A DNA stretch of 61,375 bases from DASXRC01 sp036506495. GTDB lineage: Bacteria; Actinomycetota; Actinomycetes; Mycobacteriales; Micromonosporaceae. The notes under the pieces were generated by a model. The model had not been told where the DNA came from and made no database searches. It saw only the letters and a list, made by a program, of their open reading frames with translations. This document shows positions 14,667-22,424 of the stretch, in pieces (positions within the stretch are counted from its first letter, which is position 1; every line of letters begins with the position of its first letter). Location of the stretch: the NCBI GenBank assembly GCA_036506495.1, contig DASXRQ010000128.1, positions 1 to 61,375 on the forward strand, read 5' to 3'. The position numbers and the translations under genes were made by a program.

Positions 14667-16040
14667 GTGGCGCGATTTGGCGGATCTGGCGTAATCCGGC
14701 AACGCGGCCCCGAGTGGCCGACCCCCCGACGCATCGCGACCATCTCCGTGCACACATCGCCGCTGGAGCAGCCCGGCACCGGCGACGCCGGCGGCATGAA
14801 CGTCTACATCGTCGAGGTCGCCAAGCGGCTCGCCGAGGCGAACGTCGAGGTCGAGGTGTTCACCCGCGCCACCTCGAGCGAACTGCCGCCGGCGGTCGAG
14901 GTGACCCCCGGCGTGCACGTGCGGCACGTCACCGCCGGGCCGTACGAGGGGCTGGCCAAGGAGGACCTGCCCGCCCAGCTCTGCGCGTTCACCAACGGCG
15001 TGTTGCGGGCCGAGGCGGCCCGCCCGCCGGGCTTCTACGACCTGATCCATTCGCACTACTGGCTGTCCGGCCAGGTCGGCTGGCTGGCCAAGGACCGCTG
15101 GGGCGTACCCCTCGTGCACACCGCGCACACCCTGGCCAAGGTCAAGAACCGTCAGCTCGCGGACGGCGACCGACCCGAGCCGAGGGCGCGGGTGATCGGC
15201 GAGGAGCAGGTGGTCGCCGAGGCCGACCGGCTCGTCGCGAACACACCGACCGAGGCGGGCGAATTGATCGACATGTACGGCGCGTCGGTCGACCGGGTAT
15301 CCGTCGTCGAGCCGGGCGTTGACCTCGACCGGTTCCGGCCACCCGCGGCCGGGTCCGAGGCCGCGGCCCGGCTGCGCGCCCGCCGCCGGTTCGGCCTGCC
15401 GGAGCGGGGGTACGTCGTCGCGTTTATCGGTCGGATCCAGCCGCTGAAGGCGCCCGACGTGCTGCTGCGCGCCGCCGCGGCGCTGCGGGCCGGCGACCCC
15501 GAGTTCGCCCGCGCGCTGACCCTGGTCGTCGTCGGCGGGCCCAGCGGCAGCGGGCTGGACCGACCGAACGGGCTGATAGAACTCGCCTCCTCGCTCGGCC
15601 TCGGCGGATCCGTGCGATTCCTGCCGCCGCAGGCCGGACCGGACTTAGCCGAGCTGTACCGCGCGGCCGACCTGGTCGCCGTGCCGTCGTACAACGAGTC
15701 GTTCGGCCTCGTCGCCCTCGAGGCCCAGGCGTGCGGTACGCCAGTAGTGGCGGCCGCGGTCGGCGGCCTAGTCACGGCGGTACACGACGGAGCGAGCGGC
15801 GTGCTCGTCGACGGGCACGACGCGGCCGACTGGGCCCGCGTGCTCGGTGGACTGCTCGCCGCGCCTGCCCACCGGGAGCGGCTCGCCCGCGGCGCCGTCG
15901 AGCACGCCCGGCACTTCTCCTGGACTCGCACGGCGTCCGGGCTGTTGGCCGTCTACCGTGAGGCCGTGGCCGAGTCGCGGAGCCGGATCGCGGCGCAGCT
16001 CGCCGACGAGGCGGCGGCGCTGAGCGCGGGCGTTCTATGA
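14667..16040 (+). CDS. mshA: D-inositol-3-phosphate glycosyltransferase MshA
   Basis: MshA transfers GlcNAc from UDP-GlcNAc to 1-L-myo-inositol-1-phosphate, the first step of mycothiol synthesis. The 457-residue GT-B (GT4) protein has the N-terminal HTSPLEQPGTGDAGGMNVYI loop, IHSHYWLSG, HTAHTLAKVKN, the GRIQPLKAPDVLL donor-domain start and the ESFGLVALEAQACGTPVVAA motif. GTG 14667 is preceded by AAAGGAG; an upstream in-frame ATG (14610) lacks such a site. It overlaps the next gene by 4 nt, as in mycobacteria where ybjN-like Rv0487 follows. Confidence 0.95.
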   Translation: MARFGGSGVIRQRGPEWPTPRRIATISVHTSPLEQPGTGDAGGMNVYIVEVAKRLAEANVEVEVFTRATSSELPPAVEVTPGVHVRHVTAGPYEGLAKEDLPAQLCAFTNGVLRAEAARPPGFYDLIHSHYWLSGQVGWLAKDRWGVPLVHTAHTLAKVKNRQLADGDRPEPRARVIGEEQVVAEADRLVANTPTEAGELIDMYGASVDRVSVVEPGVDLDRFRPPAAGSEAAARLRARRRFGLPERGYVVAFIGRIQPLKAPDVLLRAAAALRAGDPEFARALTLVVVGGPSGSGLDRPNGLIELASSLGLGGSVRFLPPQAGPDLAELYRAADLVAVPSYNESFGLVALEAQACGTPVVAAAVGGLVTAVHDGASGVLVDGHDAADWARVLGGLLAAPAHRERLARGAVEHARHFSWTRTASGLLAVYREAVAESRSRIAAQLADEAAALSAGVL

Positions 16041-16540
16041 GCCGTGTGGAGGTCGCCCGGCTCATCGAGTCGGCGTGCGCCGAGCGCGGGCTGGCCTGCG
16101 AGCCGACCGGAGACTATTCGTACGCCGTCACGCTTCCCGGCACGCACAAGCTCAAGACGATCTGCAACCTGATCGTTGGAGAGCACTCGCTGCGCATCGA
16201 GGCGTTCGTGATGCGCCAACCGGACGAACACCGCGAGGAGCTGTGGTCATGGTTGCTGCAACGCAACGCGCGGATGTACGGGGTGGCGTTCTCCACCGAC
16301 GCTGTGGGCGACGTCTACCTGACCGGCCGGGTAGGACTGACGGGCCTCGACGCCGACGAGGTGGACCGGTTGCTCGGCTCGGTCCTCACGTACGCCGACG
16401 AATCCTTCGACACGATGCTCGAGATCGGCTTCGGCTCGGCGATCCGGCGCGAGTGGGAGTGGCGGGTGTCGCGCGGCGAGTCGACCGCGAACCTGGCGGC
16501 GTTCGCCCACCTCTTCGGTGAGCCGCGACCGACACAGTGA
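16037..16540 (+). CDS. YbjN domain-containing protein
   Basis: A 167-residue protein with the YbjN/type III chaperone-like fold, rich in beta strands around YSYAVTLPGTHKLKTICNLIVGEHSLRIEAFV and a WLLQRNARMYGVAFS segment. Function of actinobacterial YbjN proteins is unknown. It starts at the ATGA overlap with mshA, and this pairing is conserved in mycobacteria. A 192-nt gap with no recognised gene or terminator follows before the CoA-transferase-family gene. Confidence 0.85.
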   Translation: MSRVEVARLIESACAERGLACEPTGDYSYAVTLPGTHKLKTICNLIVGEHSLRIEAFVMRQPDEHREELWSWLLQRNARMYGVAFSTDAVGDVYLTGRVGLTGLDADEVDRLLGSVLTYADESFDTMLEIGFGSAIRREWEWRVSRGESTANLAAFAHLFGEPRPTQ

Positions 16541-16732
16541 CGACGATCGCAGTGTGACTGTGGAGACACGGATTTCGCTTGTGCCCGCAAAGTCGCCGGA
16601 ACTAGCGTCATCGCACGGGGGATGGGTGGCGGATCGCCACTCCAGACCGGCGGTCGAGCGGGCGACGCTGACGGGGGTGAGCGTCGCCCGCCACCGCCGG
16701 CGCAGCGGCCATCGTTCTAAGGTCTACGCATC

Positions 16733-17908
16733 ATGAGCGGCCCGCTCAACGGGCTCGTCGTCATCGAGCTCGCCGGGATCGGTCCGGCGCCGTTCGCCGG
16801 CATGCTGCTCGCCGACCTCGGCGCGGACGTCATCCGTGTGGATCGGCCCGTAAGGTCGGCGACCGCGGACGGATCCATAGCGCCGGGCGATCCCCGCCAC
16901 GAACTGTTGGGCCGCGGCAAGAGATCCATCGCGGTCGACCTGAAACGGCCGCGCGGAGCGGAGGTCGTCCGGGCCCTCGCCGCCGAAGCGGACGCGCTCA
17001 TCGAGGGCTTCCGGCCGGGGGTCGCGGAGCGGCTCGGCGTCGGCCCGGCCGACTGCCACGCGGTCAATCCTCGGCTGGTCTACGGCCGGATGACGGGCTG
17101 GGGCCAGGATGGTCCACTCGCACAGACGGCCGGCCATGACGTCGTCTACCTCGCGATCAGCGGTGTGTTGCACGCGATTGGACCGGCGGGTGGCTCGCCG
17201 GTGCCGCCGCTCAACCTGATCGGCGACTACGGCGGTGGTGGAATGTTGCTCGCGGCCGGCGTGCTCGCCGCGCTCTGGTCCGCCCAATGCACCGGGACCG
17301 GCCAGATCGTGGACGCGGCCATCATCGACGGCGCCGCGCTGCTCGCGACCCAGCTGTACGGATTGTTCCACAGTGGACTCTGGCGGGACGACCGCGGCGC
17401 GAACCTGCTCGACGGCGGCGCCCCGTTCTACGGGGTCTACCCGACTGCCGACGGCCGGTATCTGGCGGTCGGGCCGCTGGAACCGAAGTTCTACGCGGAG
17501 TTCGTGGCCCGGCTCGGCCTGGATCCGGAGCAGATTCCGAGCCAGTACGACGTCGCCGGCTGGCCGCGGCTGCGCGAGGCGATCGCGGCGCGGCTCGCCA
17601 CGCGTACCAGGGACGAATGGATGTCGGTGTTCGACGGCGGCGACGCGTGCGTGGCGCCGGTGCTGTCGCTGCGCGAAGCGGCCGGCTACGACGAACCCGG
17701 GCATCGCCACCTCACGGCGCGGCGCACGTTCATCGAGGCACACGGCATCCGCCAGCCCGCACCGGCGCCGCGGTTCGGCGGCACGCCGCCGGGGCCGCCT
17801 CGGCGCCCTCCGCCCTACCCCGGGGAGCACACCCGCGAGGTGCTCGCCGGCTTCCGCATCCCGGACCTGGACGACCTGCTGTCCGACGGGGTTGTTACCC
17901 AGTGGTAG
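16733..17908 (+). CDS. CaiB/BaiF family protein, alpha-methylacyl-CoA racemase type
   Basis: A 391-residue class III CoA-transferase-fold protein. The residues used for racemisation in M. tuberculosis MCR have counterparts: His135 in AGHDVVYLAISG, Asp165 in NLIGDYGGGG and Glu250 in VGPLEPKFY. The N-terminal LNGLVVIELAGIGPAPFAGMLLADLGADVIRV and the RVDRP CoA-contact area also match. These enzymes epimerise 2-methylacyl-CoA esters from branched-chain lipid and sterol breakdown. ATG 16733 stands only a few bases after the preceding region's end; no clear ribosome-binding site is seen. Confidence 0.88.
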   Translation: MSGPLNGLVVIELAGIGPAPFAGMLLADLGADVIRVDRPVRSATADGSIAPGDPRHELLGRGKRSIAVDLKRPRGAEVVRALAAEADALIEGFRPGVAERLGVGPADCHAVNPRLVYGRMTGWGQDGPLAQTAGHDVVYLAISGVLHAIGPAGGSPVPPLNLIGDYGGGGMLLAAGVLAALWSAQCTGTGQIVDAAIIDGAALLATQLYGLFHSGLWRDDRGANLLDGGAPFYGVYPTADGRYLAVGPLEPKFYAEFVARLGLDPEQIPSQYDVAGWPRLREAIAARLATRTRDEWMSVFDGGDACVAPVLSLREAAGYDEPGHRHLTARRTFIEAHGIRQPAPAPRFGGTPPGPPRRPPPYPGEHTREVLAGFRIPDLDDLLSDGVVTQW

Positions 17909-17964
17909 CCGAAGGCGCCCGGGTGCGGAGCTGAGGCTTCGCCCCACCGACCTCGGGATGGTGT

Positions 17965-18071
17965 GTCGACTACCTTTGCTCTGCTTCCGCGGAGGACACG
18001 CCGAAAGGCTGAGGCGAGGCCTCGGCCGAAAGGTGTCTCCCCTGGGGAAGCAGAGCAAACGTAGTTGCGAC
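17965..18071. repeat. Large stem-loop repeat, copy A (TTTGCTCTGCTTCC arms)
   Basis: A 107-nt imperfect inverted repeat between the racemase-type gene and gpmA. The 14-nt arms TTTGCTCTGCTTCC (17975-17988) and its exact complement (18046-18059) are identical to those of copy B at 47915-48018. The outer stem continues with GTCG-ACTAC on the left facing GTAGTTGCGAC on the right. Inside are GGACACGCC facing GGTGTC and a GGC-GAGG/CCTC-GCC hairpin. Sequence outside the arms differs between copies while pairing is kept. Confidence 0.8.
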
Positions 18072-18150
18072 ATGTGCCCGGAGTGGGGCTCCGCGTCGTC
18101 ACGCCTGGGGGGCGGCGACGTCGCATCGAGGCTGCGGGAGGATGTCTCGC

Positions 18151-18903
18151 ATGACCGTCGGAACCCTGGTGCTGCTCCGGCACGGCGAGAGCGAGTGGAA
18201 CGCGAAGAATCTCTTCACCGGCTGGGTCGACGTCGACCTGTCCGCCAAGGGTGAGGCGGAGGCCCGCCGCGGCGGCGAGCTGCTGCGCGAGCACGGGCTG
18301 CTCCCCGACGTGGTGCACACGAGCGTGCAGCGCCGCGCGATTCGCACGGCCGAGCTGTCGCTGGACGTGGCGGACCGGCAGTGGATTCCCGTGCGCCGGT
18401 CGTGGCGGCTCAACGAGCGGCACTACGGCGCGCTGCAGGGCAAGAACAAGAAGCAGACCCTCGATACGTACGGCGAGGAGCAGTTCATGCTCTGGCGCCG
18501 GTCGTACGACGTGCCACCGCCACCGATCGAGGATGGTGACCAGTGGTCGCAGGAAGGCGATCCCCGGTACGCACAGCTGCCGCGCGAGCTGATGCCACGC
18601 ACCGAGTGCTTGAAAGACGTCGTCGCGCGGGTGCTGCCGTACTGGTACGACTCGATCATCCCCGACCTGCTCAGCGGCCAGACGGTGTTGATCTCCGCGC
18701 ACGGGAACTCGCTGCGGGCACTCGTCAAACACCTGGACGACATCTCCGACGAGGCGATCGCGAAGCTGAACATCCCGACCGGGATGCCGCTGCGGTACGA
18801 GTTCGATCGGGCCACGATGAAGCCGCTGACCGTCGGCGGGACGTACCTCGACCCGGAGGCCGCGGTCGAGGCGGCCGCGGCGGTGGCGAACCAGGGTAGG
18901 TGA
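18151..18903 (+). CDS. gpmA: 2,3-bisphosphoglycerate-dependent phosphoglycerate mutase
   Basis: The enzyme interconverts 3- and 2-phosphoglycerate in glycolysis. The 250-residue sequence has the phosphohistidine motif LVLLRHGESEWN (His11), NLFTGWVDVDLS, the RHYGALQGKNKKQT substrate lid and the second histidine in LISAHGNSLRALVKH. ATG 18151 is chosen since GGGAGG lies 9 nt upstream; ATG 18142 is directly abutting that site. Gene order mshA-ybjN-(insert)-gpm matches mycobacteria. Confidence 0.95.
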   Translation: MTVGTLVLLRHGESEWNAKNLFTGWVDVDLSAKGEAEARRGGELLREHGLLPDVVHTSVQRRAIRTAELSLDVADRQWIPVRRSWRLNERHYGALQGKNKKQTLDTYGEEQFMLWRRSYDVPPPPIEDGDQWSQEGDPRYAQLPRELMPRTECLKDVVARVLPYWYDSIIPDLLSGQTVLISAHGNSLRALVKHLDDISDEAIAKLNIPTGMPLRYEFDRATMKPLTVGGTYLDPEAAVEAAAAVANQGR

Positions 18904-18935
18904 CCCGGGCGACGCGGGGGAGCGAGCGCCGACAG

Positions 18936-19583
18936 TTACGCCCGCTGCGCCTCGCCCGTGACCAGGTAGATGACGTGCCGGCCGGCGTTGACGGCATGGT
19001 CGGCGTACCGCTCGTAGAACCTGCCGAGTAGCGCGCCGTCGATCGCGGTCTCCACACCGTATGGCCAGTCGTCGCCCAGGAGGGTGGCCAGCAGCTGGCG
19101 GTGGAGTTCGTCCATCGCATCGTCGTCGCGGTCGAGCTCGGCCGCGACGACGACGTCCTGTGAGGACAGACACCTGCCGATCTTGCCGGCCATTCGGTCG
19201 GCCACCTCGGCCATCTGCGCCACGACCCCGCGCAGCTCCGCGGGCACGGCGGGCGACGGGTGCCGGCGCAGGGCGGTCTTCGCCACATGGTCCGCGAGGT
19301 CGCCCATCCGCTCGAGGTCGGCGGCGATGTGCAGCGCGGTGACCACGAGGCGCAGGTCCGAGGCCACGGGTGCCTGTCGGGCGAGGACGTCATACACGGT
19401 GTCCTCGACCCGCCGATCCAGTTCGTCGATCTCGTGGTCTTTGGCGATCACCGTCTCTGCCGCAAGGCGGTTGGCGGTGAGGAGGGCCGCCGTCGCGTGC
19501 CGCATCGCGGTCTGCACCGCCTCGGCCATCGAGACGAGCAGACGGCCCACCTCGAGGAGATCGGCCCGGAACTCTTCGCGCAT
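18936..19583 (-). CDS. phoU: Phosphate transport regulator PhoU
   Basis: A 215-residue all-helical protein with two PhoU three-helix repeats. Family positions include MREEFRADL at the start, the EIDELDRRVEDTVYDVLARQAPVASDLR segment and its second-repeat counterpart DDDAMDELHRQLLATLL, and ERMGDLADHVAK / ERYADHAVNAGRHVIYL metal-cluster motifs. PhoU links the Pst phosphate transporter to the sensor kinase; the kinase senX3 is divergent 187 nt away. ATG 19583 gives the full first helix. It converges with gpmA. Confidence 0.93.
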   Translation of the reverse strand: MREEFRADLLEVGRLLVSMAEAVQTAMRHATAALLTANRLAAETVIAKDHEIDELDRRVEDTVYDVLARQAPVASDLRLVVTALHIAADLERMGDLADHVAKTALRRHPSPAVPAELRGVVAQMAEVADRMAGKIGRCLSSQDVVVAAELDRDDDAMDELHRQLLATLLGDDWPYGVETAIDGALLGRFYERYADHAVNAGRHVIYLVTGEAQRA

Positions 19584-19659
19584 ATCCCCATCCTGACGGT
19601 CGGGCCCCAGACGGGTCGAGGCTGGCCGCGCCCAAGGTATGACGGCGCGGAAGCGCGCC

Positions 19660-19698
19660 GGTGAACGGCGGTGAATGAGGCCGGGCCGAGTGGTGAAC
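19660..19698. promoter_or_regulatory. PHO-box-like GGTGAAC repeats between phoU and senX3
   Basis: GGTGAAC (19660), GGTGAAT (19670) and GGTGAAC (19692) lie in the divergent region; the last two are 22 bp apart, that is two 11-bp units. On the minus strand they read GTTCACC, the core of Streptomyces and mycobacterial phosphate-response boxes. Candidate -10 TACGAT (19759-19764) would start the senX3 message at about its GTG (19771). RegX3 binding and autoregulation are inferred. Confidence 0.5.
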
Positions 19699-19770
19699 AT
19701 TGCAGGATGCGCGCCGGTTTTGTCCCATTGTGGGAGGGCGGCAGGTTAACAATGGACCTACGATCGCCTC

Positions 19771-21144
19771 GTGGAGTGGGCGGTCAGTGTTGGCGTGGCC
19801 AGCGGTCTCGCCGCTGGTCTGGCGGTGGGTGCCCTCGGGTACCTGCTGCTTCTGCGCTCTGGGCGCGTGCGGCCCACCGCCGCGAATGGTCTGGTGAGTG
19901 GCCCGCCCGGGGCCTCGGACGCGGCGAGTGGTGACAATGGGAGGCCCGCCATCGCGAAGGAGCAGAAGACCCGGCCGTCGGGTCTCGGCCGCAAGAGCCT
20001 GGACTCCCTGAACGTGGGAGTGGTCGTGCTGGACCCCGAGGACACTCCCGTGGTCGTGAACCCGTCGGCGCGGGCGATGGGTCTGTTGCGCGCTGGCAAT
20101 GTCCCAGGGGCGGTGGCGGCCCACCCGATCATCCGTACCCTCGCCGGCCAGGTTCGCCGCACCGGCGTGCGTCGAGAGGTCGAGCTGGACCTGCCGCGGG
20201 GTCGCCCGGGCGGGGCCCAGGATCCGCTCGGCGTACACCTGCGGGCGGTGGGGCTTCCCAACGGCTACGTTGCCGTGGAGGCCGCGGACGTGACGGAGGC
20301 GCACCGAGTGGCCCGGGTCCGGCGCGACTTCGTGGCCAACGTGAGCCACGAGCTCAAGACCCCGATCGGCGCGCTGCAACTGCTCGCTGAGGCCCTGCTC
20401 GGTGCGACCGATCCCGGCTCGCCCGGCTCGCCCGACGGCGGCGGGGACGTCGCCGCCGCGCGGCGGTTCGCCGAGCGGATCCAGCAGGAGTCCACCCGGC
20501 TGGGCCGGCTCGTCAGCGAGCTACTCGAGCTGTCGCGGCTGCAGGGAGCGGACCCGCTGCCGCAACCCGAGCCGGTGCAGGTGGACTGGATCGTCGCCGA
20601 GGTGCTGGACCGGACCCGCACCGCGGCCTCGGTGAAGCAGATCGAGGTCGGCTTCTCCGGCCAGCGCGGGCTGACCGTCTACGGCAGCGACAGCCAGTTC
20701 ACGACCGCCGTCGTCAACCTGGTGGAGAACGCGATCGCGTACTCCCCGACCGGTACGAAGGTCGCCGTGTTCACGCGGGGGGATGAGGAGACCATCGAGA
20801 TCTCCGTGACCGATCAGGGCATCGGCATCGCCGCTCACGAGCTCGACCGGATCTTCGAGCGGTTTTACCGGTCGGACCGGGCGCGGTCGAGGTCCACCGG
20901 CGGAACCGGCCTTGGTCTCGCCATCGTCAAGCACATCGCCACAAACCACGGCGGTCGTGTCGACGTCGCGAGCGCGCTGGGCAAGGGTTCGACGTTCACC
21001 CTGCGGCTGCCTGCGCGTCCGCGCGATGCCGCCGGCACGCTACCGGCGTCGGTTGAGATCGAGCGCGACCGTGCTCCGTTTGCGCCGCTGTCTAGTGCAG
21101 AGGAAGGAAGGTCAGTTGTCCCGCGTACTGGTCGTGGAGGATGA
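19771..21144 (+). CDS. senX3: Phosphate-responsive sensor histidine kinase SenX3
   Basis: A 457-residue membrane kinase with one N-terminal transmembrane helix (about residues 4-28), a PAS-like domain (about 55-150), the H-box VRRDFVANVSHELKTPIGAL, the N-box NLVENAIAYSPTGTK, the G1 box DQGIGIAAHELDRIFERFYR and GTGLGLAIVKHIA. The single helix and cytoplasmic PAS match SenX3/PhoR of actinobacteria, which sense phosphate through the Pst system and PhoU. The last 40 residues are variable. GTG 19771 may be leaderless. The 3' end overlaps the regX3 start by 29 nt. Confidence 0.93.
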   Translation: MEWAVSVGVASGLAAGLAVGALGYLLLLRSGRVRPTAANGLVSGPPGASDAASGDNGRPAIAKEQKTRPSGLGRKSLDSLNVGVVVLDPEDTPVVVNPSARAMGLLRAGNVPGAVAAHPIIRTLAGQVRRTGVRREVELDLPRGRPGGAQDPLGVHLRAVGLPNGYVAVEAADVTEAHRVARVRRDFVANVSHELKTPIGALQLLAEALLGATDPGSPGSPDGGGDVAAARRFAERIQQESTRLGRLVSELLELSRLQGADPLPQPEPVQVDWIVAEVLDRTRTAASVKQIEVGFSGQRGLTVYGSDSQFTTAVVNLVENAIAYSPTGTKVAVFTRGDEETIEISVTDQGIGIAAHELDRIFERFYRSDRARSRSTGGTGLGLAIVKHIATNHGGRVDVASALGKGSTFTLRLPARPRDAAGTLPASVEIERDRAPFAPLSSAEEGRSVVPRTGRGG

Positions 21145-21799
21145 GGAGTCGTTCTCCGACGCTTTGTCGTACATGCTCCGCAAGGAGGGCTTCGAGGTCT
21201 CGGTGGCCGGGACCGGGACGTCGGCGCTTACCGAGTTCGACCGATCGGGCGCGGACATCGTGCTTCTCGACCTCATGCTGCCCGAGATGTCGGGCACCGA
21301 GGTATGCCGGCAGTTACGCCAGCGTTCCGCCGTGCCGATCATCATGGTCACGGCGCGGGACAGCGAGATCGACAAGGTCGTCGGGCTCGAGATCGGGGCG
21401 GACGACTACGTGACGAAGCCGTACTCTCCGCGCGAGCTCGTCGCGCGGATCCGGGCGGTGCTTCGCCGGCAGGTCGGGGACGCGGTCGACATTTCCGCGC
21501 CGACGCTGGCGGCCGGGCCGGTACGCATGGACGTCGAGCGGCACGTGGTGACGGTGGACGGCGAAGCCGTACAGCTGCCGCTGAAGGAGTTCGAGCTGCT
21601 GGAGTTGTTGCTGCGCAACGCTGGCCGGGTCCTCACCCGCGGCCAGCTCATCGACCGCGTGTGGGGCGCCGACTACGTGGGCGACACGAAGACTCTGGAC
21701 GTGCACGTCAAGCGGTTGCGCTCCAAGGTCGAGCCGGAACCGTCGCAACCGCGTTACATCGTCACCGTCCGCGGCCTGGGCTATAAGTTCGAGCCCTAG
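21116..21799 (+). CDS. regX3: Phosphate response regulator RegX3 (OmpR/PhoB family)
   Basis: A 227-residue regulator with a receiver domain (acidic pair VVEDEES, phospho-Asp in VLLDLMLPEMSG, Thr/Lys in MVTARDSE and VTKPYSP) and a C-terminal winged helix (PLKEFELLELLLRNAGRVLTR, VDVHVKRLR-type DVHVKRLRSKVEPEP, VTVRGLGYKFE). The TTG at 21116 follows AAGGAAGG and gives the canonical SRVLVVEDEESF beginning; upstream in-frame codons belong to the senX3 coding region. It is expected to control phosphate-scavenging genes. Confidence 0.94.
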   Translation: MSRVLVVEDEESFSDALSYMLRKEGFEVSVAGTGTSALTEFDRSGADIVLLDLMLPEMSGTEVCRQLRQRSAVPIIMVTARDSEIDKVVGLEIGADDYVTKPYSPRELVARIRAVLRRQVGDAVDISAPTLAAGPVRMDVERHVVTVDGEAVQLPLKEFELLELLLRNAGRVLTRGQLIDRVWGADYVGDTKTLDVHVKRLRSKVEPEPSQPRYIVTVRGLGYKFEP

Positions 21800-22191
21800 G
21801 TCCCGAAAACCTTGCGCAGCTCGGCCGCGATGTCGCCGACCTCGACCAATCGGCCTTCGGCTACGGCGATCACGAGGTCGTACGCTGCATCCTGGTCCAC
21901 ATTCGCGACGTGGGTCTGGTCGAGGGCCCCGTTTTGATACAGGAAACCGACGGCGACGATCCAGCCTATGCGCTTGTTGCCGTCCACAAAGGGGTGGTTG
22001 CTCACGAGCGAGTGCAGCAGCGCCGCACCTTTTGTCCACAGGTCCGGGTAGGCATCCTCGCCGAAGACCGTGGTCTGTGGCCGGGCGACTGCCGATTCGA
22101 TCAACCCGGCGTCGCGCACGACGGCATCGATCTTGCGCGCGACACCAACCACATCTGGGAGCGTGGGGAAGTAAGTGCTGTCGGGCATCAC
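21796..22191 (-). CDS. doc: Doc-type (Fic fold) toxin of a type II toxin-antitoxin pair
   Basis: The 131-residue protein is a death-on-curing family toxin. Its motif HPFVDGNKR (residues 66-74) has Lys in place of the second Gly of AMP-transferring Fic proteins (HPFxxGNGR), the feature that distinguishes Doc, a kinase that phosphorylates EF-Tu. Other family features are the ARPQTTVFGEDAYPDLWTKGAALLHSL region. It overlaps the upstream antitoxin gene by 4 nt and the 3' end of regX3 by 4 nt in convergent orientation. Start ATG 22191. Confidence 0.9.
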   Translation of the reverse strand: MMPDSTYFPTLPDVVGVARKIDAVVRDAGLIESAVARPQTTVFGEDAYPDLWTKGAALLHSLVSNHPFVDGNKRIGWIVAVGFLYQNGALDQTHVANVDQDAAYDLVIAVAEGRLVEVGDIAAELRKVFGT

Positions 22192-22388
22192 TCCGCCAAA
22201 CGATCGAGCAGCGTCCGGTGCCGTTCCATGATCTCGTCGGTGAGCGCACCGAACCTCTTCGCGTTGCGCCGCGCGAGGTAATCGTCGATCGCGGTCACAA
22301 CGACCGAGTGCATCGAACGCTCCTCTTCGTCAGCGACGATGCGGAGCCGGGACTCGCGGTCTTCGTCCAGTCGAAGGGTCATCGCCAT
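22188..22388 (-). CDS. Ribbon-helix-helix antitoxin paired with Doc-type toxin
   Basis: A 66-residue acidic/basic protein beginning MAMTLRLDED, with the beta strand and two helices of a ribbon-helix-helix fold (RSMHSVVVTAIDDYLARRN) and a C-terminal helical tail that should wrap the toxin. This combination of RHH antitoxin with a Doc toxin is common in actinobacteria and differs from the Phd antitoxin of phage P1. The start could also be ATG 22382. Repeats directly upstream suggest autoregulation. Confidence 0.82.
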   Translation of the reverse strand: MAMTLRLDEDRESRLRIVADEEERSMHSVVVTAIDDYLARRNAKRFGALTDEIMERHRTLLDRLAE

Positions 22389-22392
22389 GAAG

Positions 22393-22424
22393 TGATGGTA
22401 TCACCGATGGTATCAATTCTGATA
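22393..22424 (-). promoter_or_regulatory. Operator repeats of the toxin-antitoxin operon
   Basis: GATGGTATCA occurs twice (22394-22403 and 22406-22415), 12 bp apart, and TATCAATTCTGATA (22411-22424) is an inverted repeat with 5-bp arms. The whole 36-nt gap between the cysteine-rich protein gene and the antitoxin is taken up by these repeats. The gap is also markedly AT-rich compared with its surroundings. The antitoxin or the toxin-antitoxin complex is the likely ligand. Confidence 0.65.
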
